Assembly: GCF_014931215.1 (NCBI RefSeq)
Contig: NZ_CP063089.1
Coordinates: 744,001 to 808,000, forward strand
From: Campylobacter sp. 2014D-0216
GTDB taxonomy: Bacteria > Campylobacterota > Campylobacteria > Campylobacterales > Campylobacteraceae
DNA length: 64,000 bases
Reading direction: 5' to 3'
In this document: positions 59,438-64,000 of the stretch, in pieces
Layout: each line of letters starts with the position of its first letter
Position numbering within the stretch: the stretch's first letter is position 1
Made by a program: the position numbers and the translations under genes
The notes under the pieces: model-generated
The model's database searches: none
Told to the model about the DNA's origin: nothing
What the model saw: the letters and a program-made list of their open reading frames with translations, nothing else

Positions 59438-59782
59438 TTAACTCTCCTTATCAAAAATAGTGCCAATAACACCTTTAAAATGCTCTATCAGCTTCATAAC
59501 CTCTTCACTAGGAATTTTGCGTATGAGCCTGCCAGTATCTTTTTCGGTCACATTCACATACATTTCGTTGATTTTATCATTGTACGCAAAACGCACATTT
59601 GTTTCTAAAGTTTCCATTTGCTGGTTTAACTTTTCTGTTGCATTTTTCAACTTATCGTTTAAATTCTCATCTTGATCTTTTAAATCAATTTGTTGCTTGC
59701 TTTCTTGTTGAGATGTTTTTTCTGCACCCTTTGTATTAAAATGAGTGATATTTGCATCTCTTTGAATGTTACCAATGTCCAT
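59438..59782 (-). CDS. flaG: FlaG family protein
   Basis: The 114-residue protein influences filament length. The C-terminal FlaG domain reads VRFAYNDKINEMYVNVTEKDTGRLIRKIPSEEVMKL. ATG 59782 has AGGAG 6 nt upstream; an in-frame Met 9 codons earlier was rejected. It is first of flaG-fliD-fliS and lies behind a sigma28 promoter. Confidence 0.93.
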   Translation of the reverse strand: MDIGNIQRDANITHFNTKGAEKTSQQESKQQIDLKDQDENLNDKLKNATEKLNQQMETLETNVRFAYNDKINEMYVNVTEKDTGRLIRKIPSEEVMKLIEHFKGVIGTIFDKES

Positions 59783-59815
59783 TTTAAACTCCTTTTTAAA
59801 AGACTTCAAAATACA

Positions 59816-59842
59816 CTATCGACACAATTTTAAAAAACTTAA
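59816..59842 (-). promoter_or_regulatory. Sigma28 (FliA) promoter of the flaG operon
   Basis: On the minus strand TTAAGTTT-N11-GTCGATAG matches the sigma28 consensus TAAAGTTT-N11-GCCGATAA with exact spacing, 34 nt before the flaG ATG. Confidence 0.8.
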
Positions 59843-59901
59843 TATTTAGATTAAAAATCTATATTTTTTACAAGCAAAAAGTGTTCTCAAAAAGCCCGAA
59901 A

Positions 59902-61695
59902 TTAAAAAATTTCAAACTTTTTGAAGAATTTTTCATCATTAGGAAGTAATTTTTTTGCAATGAGCTTATCGATAACTTCTTTAGAACAATTAGTCATTAA
60001 AGGCCATGCTTTATGATAATCTTCTAGCAAACCTTTGTTTGTCGCATCAATCCCAACACAATCTTTTTTTATAAAAATGTCTCTTTTTGCATCGATATTG
60101 TTTACGATACGCCATACTAGCATGTAAGGGTTTTCTAAAATAGCATCTTGATCTAAAAAGGCTAAAATTCTAAAGTGTTTTTTATAAATTTGTAGTTTTT
60201 CAAATACTTGAGCAATTTTTTCTTTTTTATCAATCAAAACTACGCTAATTGGTGCGAAAGTTTGAGTGTAGAATTGTTTTAAATTTAAAATACTTGAATC
60301 TTTCTCTTTAAATAATTGAAGTAAAGTTTCATCTTTTAAAATTTCTAGTTCTACTTTTTTTTCATCACCGCATGCATCAAGCCCTGCTTTCCCACCATAA
60401 CAGTAGGTATTTGAAGCATGATCGAGTTGATCGCAAATTCCTTCACTAATAAGTAATTTTTCTTCATCAAAACGATCGAGTATATAAGGTATGAGTTTGT
60501 CATAGTCTTTTAATGAAGGTGCGTTTTCATCTACGAAAATAGTATGTTTAACAAAACTCATTTGCCCTACACCCCAAAATGTATGCATGATTTGTTTTGC
60601 GTGCGCAGGGTATTTTGCTTCTATTTTGGCTAAGATTAAGTTGTGAAATACCCCATTTTCTGGCATGTTATAATCGATCAAATCAGGTGCGTTAGTTTGA
60701 AGTAAAGGTAAAAAAACTCTTTCGGTGCCAAGCCCCATGTACTTGTCTTCTAATGGAGGTTTTCCTACGACAGTAGCTTGATAGATTGCATTTTTTTTAG
60801 CAAAAATTTTCTCTACTTTTAATACAGGACAAAGTTCAACCGGAGTGTAAAATCCCGTGTGATCTCCAAAAGGCCCCTCAGGTGCAAATTCATTAGGATC
60901 AACAAAGCCTTCTATCACAAAATCACTATCATAAGGCACATAAAGTGGGTTGCTCTTGCACTTTGCTAAAATGGCAGGTTTTTTCTTGATGAAACCATAA
61001 AGCAAAAGCTCAAAAATTCCTTTTGGTAAAGGTGCTTGTCCACACCAAATATACAAAGGATCGCCACCTATGGCTATACTAACTGGCATTTTTTGATTTG
61101 CTTTTTTGTACTCATGAAAAAAATGACTCGCATCTTTATGAATTTGCCAATGCATAAGCAAAGTTTTATCATCAACAACTTGCAAGCGATACATCCCAAG
61201 GTTGTTTTGTTTACCATCTAAACTTTGAGTGTAAACTTGCCCCATAGTGATAAAAGGTGCAGCATCTTTTTCCCAGGTTTTTAAAATAGGAATATCACTT
61301 AAAGAATTTAAACTTTTATAGGTGAATTCTCCTTCTTTTTTAATGCGTTTAGGTGGGATATTTTTTAGATCTAATAAAGTCTTGAAAAAATTTAATTTTG
61401 CACCAAAACTTTGCGGAATATGCATTTTCAATAAAGAGCTAATTTCTTTAGCTACTTCTTCATGATCTCTTCCAAAAGCTAAATTTAAAGCTTTTTCATT
61501 ACAAAAAGTATTTAAAAGCACCGGATAGTCATACTTTTTGCCATTTTTTACCGCATGAGTAAAAAGTAAAGCTTTAGAATCTTCCTTTTTGACTTCTATA
61601 TAAGCTAAATGCGCCATTTCAAGATCAACATCAACAGGATCGTTGATGATTTTTAATAGATGATTTTTTTCTAAAAGTTCTATAAATTTTTGCAT
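59902..61695 (-). CDS. ubiD: UbiD-family prenyl-FMN decarboxylase
   Basis: The 597-residue enzyme decarboxylates an aromatic acid with prenylated FMN from UbiX. Visible motifs are APEGPFGDHTGFY and GKPPLEDKYMGLGTERVFLPLL. In an organism with only menaquinone, the likely substrate is a dihydroxynaphthoate of the futalosine pathway; that is inference. The C-terminal third is longer than average. It directly abuts hemC. Confidence 0.9.
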   Translation of the reverse strand: MQKFIELLEKNHLLKIINDPVDVDLEMAHLAYIEVKKEDSKALLFTHAVKNGKKYDYPVLLNTFCNEKALNLAFGRDHEEVAKEISSLLKMHIPQSFGAKLNFFKTLLDLKNIPPKRIKKEGEFTYKSLNSLSDIPILKTWEKDAAPFITMGQVYTQSLDGKQNNLGMYRLQVVDDKTLLMHWQIHKDASHFFHEYKKANQKMPVSIAIGGDPLYIWCGQAPLPKGIFELLLYGFIKKKPAILAKCKSNPLYVPYDSDFVIEGFVDPNEFAPEGPFGDHTGFYTPVELCPVLKVEKIFAKKNAIYQATVVGKPPLEDKYMGLGTERVFLPLLQTNAPDLIDYNMPENGVFHNLILAKIEAKYPAHAKQIMHTFWGVGQMSFVKHTIFVDENAPSLKDYDKLIPYILDRFDEEKLLISEGICDQLDHASNTYCYGGKAGLDACGDEKKVELEILKDETLLQLFKEKDSSILNLKQFYTQTFAPISVVLIDKKEKIAQVFEKLQIYKKHFRILAFLDQDAILENPYMLVWRIVNNIDAKRDIFIKKDCVGIDATNKGLLEDYHKAWPLMTNCSKEVIDKLIAKKLLPNDEKFFKKFEIF

Positions 61696-62622
61696 TTATA
61701 TCATACTCTCTGCTTCTTTTAAAATTTCTCTTGCCCCTTTTGCTATCATTTCTTTAGCCAAAAGTTCACCTGCGTTAACATAGTCTTGTTTTTTAATAAC
61801 TCTTTTTTCTTTTAGTAATTTACTTGCATCAGGCAAACCTACTATGGCACGAATTTCTATATTATCTTGAAGAATTTTTGCATTGATGCCTATAGGTACT
61901 TGACAGCCACCTTCTAAGGTTTTGATAAAGTCTCTTTCTATGTGAGTTTCTATAAAGGCATTTTCATCATTTAAGCACTCTAGGTATTTTAAAATTTTCT
62001 CATCATCAATACTTTCTATACCTAAAGCACCCTGAGAGGCTGCAGGTATCATCTCATCAAGCTCAAAAGCTTTGACATATTTAATTGTTTTGTCTAAACC
62101 TAAACGTTTAATACCAGCCAATGCTAAGATAATTGCGTCAAATTCTTTTGCTTTAAGTTTTTCTAAGCGCGAGTTGATATTGCCTCTTAAAGAAATGATA
62201 TTTAAATCAGGTCTTAATGCTAAAAGTTGCATTCTTCTTCTAAGGCTTGTGGTGCCAACTTTTGCACCTTTTGGAAGTGCAGTTAGGTTTTCATAATGTT
62301 CACTTAAAAAAGCATCGTTTACAACTTCTCTTTTTGAAATAGCAGCTAAAACTAGACCATCAGGGAAAAAACTTGGCACATCTTTTAAGCTATGTACAGC
62401 CAAATGCGAATCGCCTCTTAACATGCTTTCTTCAAGTTCTTTTGTGAAAAGTCCTTTTCCACCTATTTTTGCTAAAGGTGAGTCAAGTAAAACATCACCT
62501 TTGGTTTTAAATCCTTCTAGTGTAATTTTTAAATTTGCATGCGTTTGCAGTAATTGTTCTTTTACGTGTTCACTTTGCCATAATGCAAGTTGACTTTTTC
62601 TTGTTGCGATGATTAATTGCAT
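61696..62622 (-). CDS. hemC: Hydroxymethylbilane synthase
   Basis: The 308-residue enzyme polymerises porphobilinogen for heme. IATRKSQLALWQSEHVK opens it; GTTSLRRRMQL binds substrate; the dipyrromethane cofactor Cys is in EGGCQVPIG. It abuts ubiD and overlaps the FxsA-like gene by 10 nt. Confidence 0.96.
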   Translation of the reverse strand: MQLIIATRKSQLALWQSEHVKEQLLQTHANLKITLEGFKTKGDVLLDSPLAKIGGKGLFTKELEESMLRGDSHLAVHSLKDVPSFFPDGLVLAAISKREVVNDAFLSEHYENLTALPKGAKVGTTSLRRRMQLLALRPDLNIISLRGNINSRLEKLKAKEFDAIILALAGIKRLGLDKTIKYVKAFELDEMIPAASQGALGIESIDDEKILKYLECLNDENAFIETHIERDFIKTLEGGCQVPIGINAKILQDNIEIRAIVGLPDASKLLKEKRVIKKQDYVNAGELLAKEMIAKGAREILKEAESMI

Positions 62623-63011
62623 TTTTTATGCTCCTGTATGATTTCTACATCAATGATTTCTTCTTCGTTGTTTGGTGTTTGGTGTTTTTGGGATTTTTTA
62701 TGAGTGAAAAATTTTAAAACTGCCATGAAAAACAACAACAATATGCCTAAAAATGAACTCAAAATTCCCGGTATTAACAGTAAAATTCCTACTATGGTTA
62801 AAGAAAATAATTTAATCATACCAAATAAATTAGTATGGGTATTTTGCATGGTGATGAGATTGGTCCAAGTTTTTGCTAAAAACATTGCCCCTAAAAACAT
62901 GCTTGCAAAAACTATCATAAAAAAATTTAAAAAACCAAAAAAAACAATAAACAAAACACTTGCAATTAATTCTAAAACCAAAAAAGCACTAAGGTTGACT
63001 TTTGCTATCAT
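62613..63011 (-). CDS. FxsA-like small membrane protein
   Basis: The 132-residue protein has three to four TM helices and a charged C-terminal tail (KKSQKHQTPNNEEEIIDVE). LLLIPGILSSFLGILLLF matches the FxsA motif (LIPGxxTDxxGLLLL). FxsA eases phage exclusion when overproduced in E. coli; the normal role is unknown. It overlaps proS by 4 nt and hemC by 10 nt. Confidence 0.75.
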   Translation of the reverse strand: MIAKVNLSAFLVLELIASVLFIVFFGFLNFFMIVFASMFLGAMFLAKTWTNLITMQNTHTNLFGMIKLFSLTIVGILLLIPGILSSFLGILLLFFMAVLKFFTHKKSQKHQTPNNEEEIIDVEIIQEHKKCN

Positions 63012-64000
63012 AAAATTTTCTCTAAGTGTGGAATGATTTCTTGTGTTTTTAACACCTGTTTTTCTAAGGTATTTCTGTGGATTAGCTCAACTTCATCTTT
63101 TTCTAAGCCCTTGCCAATAACTAAAGCATAAGGAAATCCCATTAATTCAAAGTCGTTGATTTTTACTCCAAAGCGCTCATTTCTATCATCAAACAACACT
63201 TCTTTATCTTTAAAATGGTTATAAATTTGTTCAGCTAATTCCATAGCTTTTGTATCTTTTACATTAGAAACAATGATATCTAAAATAAAAGGTGCTAAGG
63301 TTTTATTCCAGATACAACCTTTTTCATCATGACTTGCTTCTATAGCAACAGCTACCAAGCGACTTACCCCCATGCCATAGCAACCCATAGTAAAAAACTG
63401 TGCTTTGCCATTTTCATCTAGATAACTTGCATTCATTGCTTTAGAATACTTGCTACCAAGTTTAAAAATATGCCCTACTTCAATACCTTTGCTTTGTTTG
63501 AGTTTGTGTTGGCATTTTGGACAAAGATCGTGTTCTTTGACTGCTGCAAGATCTTTAAAGCGTTCTTTGTTTAGATTGACTACGTTAATACCTACTAAAT
63601 GATAATCTTTTTTATTAGCCCCGATAATCATATTTGTTTCGTTTTCAAGTTCATGATCGATATAAAAATCAACACCATTTAACCCTACAAAGCCGATAAA
63701 TCCAGGCACTAAACCTGCTTTTACTAATTCTTCCTCGCTTGCATCGGTTAATTCTAGCGCATTGGCTGCATTAAGTGCTTTAACCTCTTGTAACTCATCA
63801 TCACCACGCACAAAAAATACCACGATTTTTTCTTCATTTTCATAAATAGCTTTTTTTGCAATAGCCTTAATGGTATAGTAAGGGTTAATCTTGAAAAATT
63901 CTGCTAACTCTTCTATGGTTTTTATATTAGGAGTGTGAAATTGTGTTGCAAAATCTGCTTCTGGTCTTTCATCTTGGCAGGTTTTTTTAGCTCTTTTTGC
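63008..64000 (-). CDS. proS: Prolyl-tRNA synthetase (5' truncated by window)
   Basis: The C-terminal 330 residues are visible; the frame stays open to base 64000, so the N-terminal catalytic motif 1 and 2 are outside. The start of the visible part is in the YbaK-like editing insertion (FFVRGDDELQEVKALNA), which hydrolyses Ala-tRNA-Pro. Then come the class II motif 3 region MGCYGMGVSRLVAVAIE and anticodon-binding domain VLFDDRNERFGVKINDFELMG. This is the bacterial ProS with INS domain. Confidence 0.95.
   Translation of the reverse strand, partial: AKRAKKTCQDERPEADFATQFHTPNIKTIEELAEFFKINPYYTIKAIAKKAIYENEEKIVVFFVRGDDELQEVKALNAANALELTDASEEELVKAGLVPGFIGFVGLNGVDFYIDHELENETNMIIGANKKDYHLVGINVVNLNKERFKDLAAVKEHDLCPKCQHKLKQSKGIEVGHIFKLGSKYSKAMNASYLDENGKAQFFTMGCYGMGVSRLVAVAIEASHDEKGCIWNKTLAPFILDIIVSNVKDTKAMELAEQIYNHFKDKEVLFDDRNERFGVKINDFELMGFPYALVIGKGLEKDEVELIHRNTLEKQVLKTQEIIPHLEKIL

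Noticed and set aside
59873..59893. Sigma54-like site upstream of flaG (minus strand, AGAACACTTTTTGCTT)
   Set aside because: The essential -24 GG reads AG. A well-spaced sigma28 site lies nearer the gene.
1..64000. CRISPR arrays, insertion sequences, prophage or restriction systems
   Set aside because: No regularly spaced repeats, transposases or phage genes were seen; xerH is the housekeeping dimer-resolution recombinase type.

Overview
This window is AT-rich, very gene-dense chromosomal core sequence from a Campylobacter. Gene content and order agree with what I remember of C. jejuni chromosome blocks. Supporting details are the HydABCD uptake hydrogenase, XerH recombinase, GluRS of the epsilonproteobacterial second type, a PEB2/AcfC-like antigen, flaG-fliD-fliS beside rnpB, and heavy use of 1-10 nt gene overlaps. 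The blocks come from different places in C. jejuni, and FliD is much longer than I remember for C. jejuni. I therefore favour a relative such as the C. lari group; the species call is inference. No phage, insertion sequence, CRISPR array or integrated island is visible.

Layout. 1-4177 (+): mechanosensitive channel (5' cut by the window), mtaB, an FtsH-like ATPase that has lost the zinc-protease motif, and mogA. 4191-11893 (-): one long convergent operon running ctpA, purC, purS, purQ, an SH3-type envelope protein, plsC, crcB, htpG and two rhodanese genes. 12104-14677: clpB behind a consensus sigma70 promoter overlapped by an HspR-type inverted repeat. 14837-18932: hydABCD. 18961-31572: two PepSY-like periplasmic paralogues under matching direct-repeat promoters bracket gltX-yggT-slt, mobB-fbp-metG, peb2-like, yceI, queC and ybeY genes. 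31689-37763: rhomboid, sixA, a racemase, xerH, murA and moeA.

37794-39777 is the only decayed-looking region. It has a small gene behind a sigma54 promoter, a tRNA-Gly, and a 437-codon reading frame broken by two frameshifts and one in-frame stop. 39930-46905 (+) is a chain of overlapping housekeeping genes, flgA-ubiX-coaD-tmk-hisS-speA-cysE-murG. 46898-50143 (-) holds a YggS-type PLP protein, rpoN, lptB, tsaE and an S4-domain protein. 50257-56165 (+) is argG-rplI-hslVU-era followed by a two-gene pair shaped like GspL/GspM (PilN/PilO). rnpB follows. 56510-59782 (-) is the flagellar cap operon flaG-fliD-fliS plus a small gene, behind a sigma28 promoter. 59902-64000 (-) is ubiD-hemC-fxsA-like-proS (proS cut by the window end).

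The genes serve protein quality control (clpB, htpG, hslVU, ctpA), cofactor synthesis (molybdopterin, queuosine, heme, CoA, PLP handling, prenyl-FMN decarboxylation probably for menaquinone), peptidoglycan (murA, murG, slt), hydrogen oxidation and flagellar assembly. The main regulators of flagellar genes are themselves represented by rpoN and by visible sigma54 and sigma28 sites. The items most worth a second look are the GspL/GspM-like pair, the matched direct-repeat promoters of the PepSY paralogues, the protease-dead FtsH relative and the sigma54 gene beside a freshly broken pseudogene.
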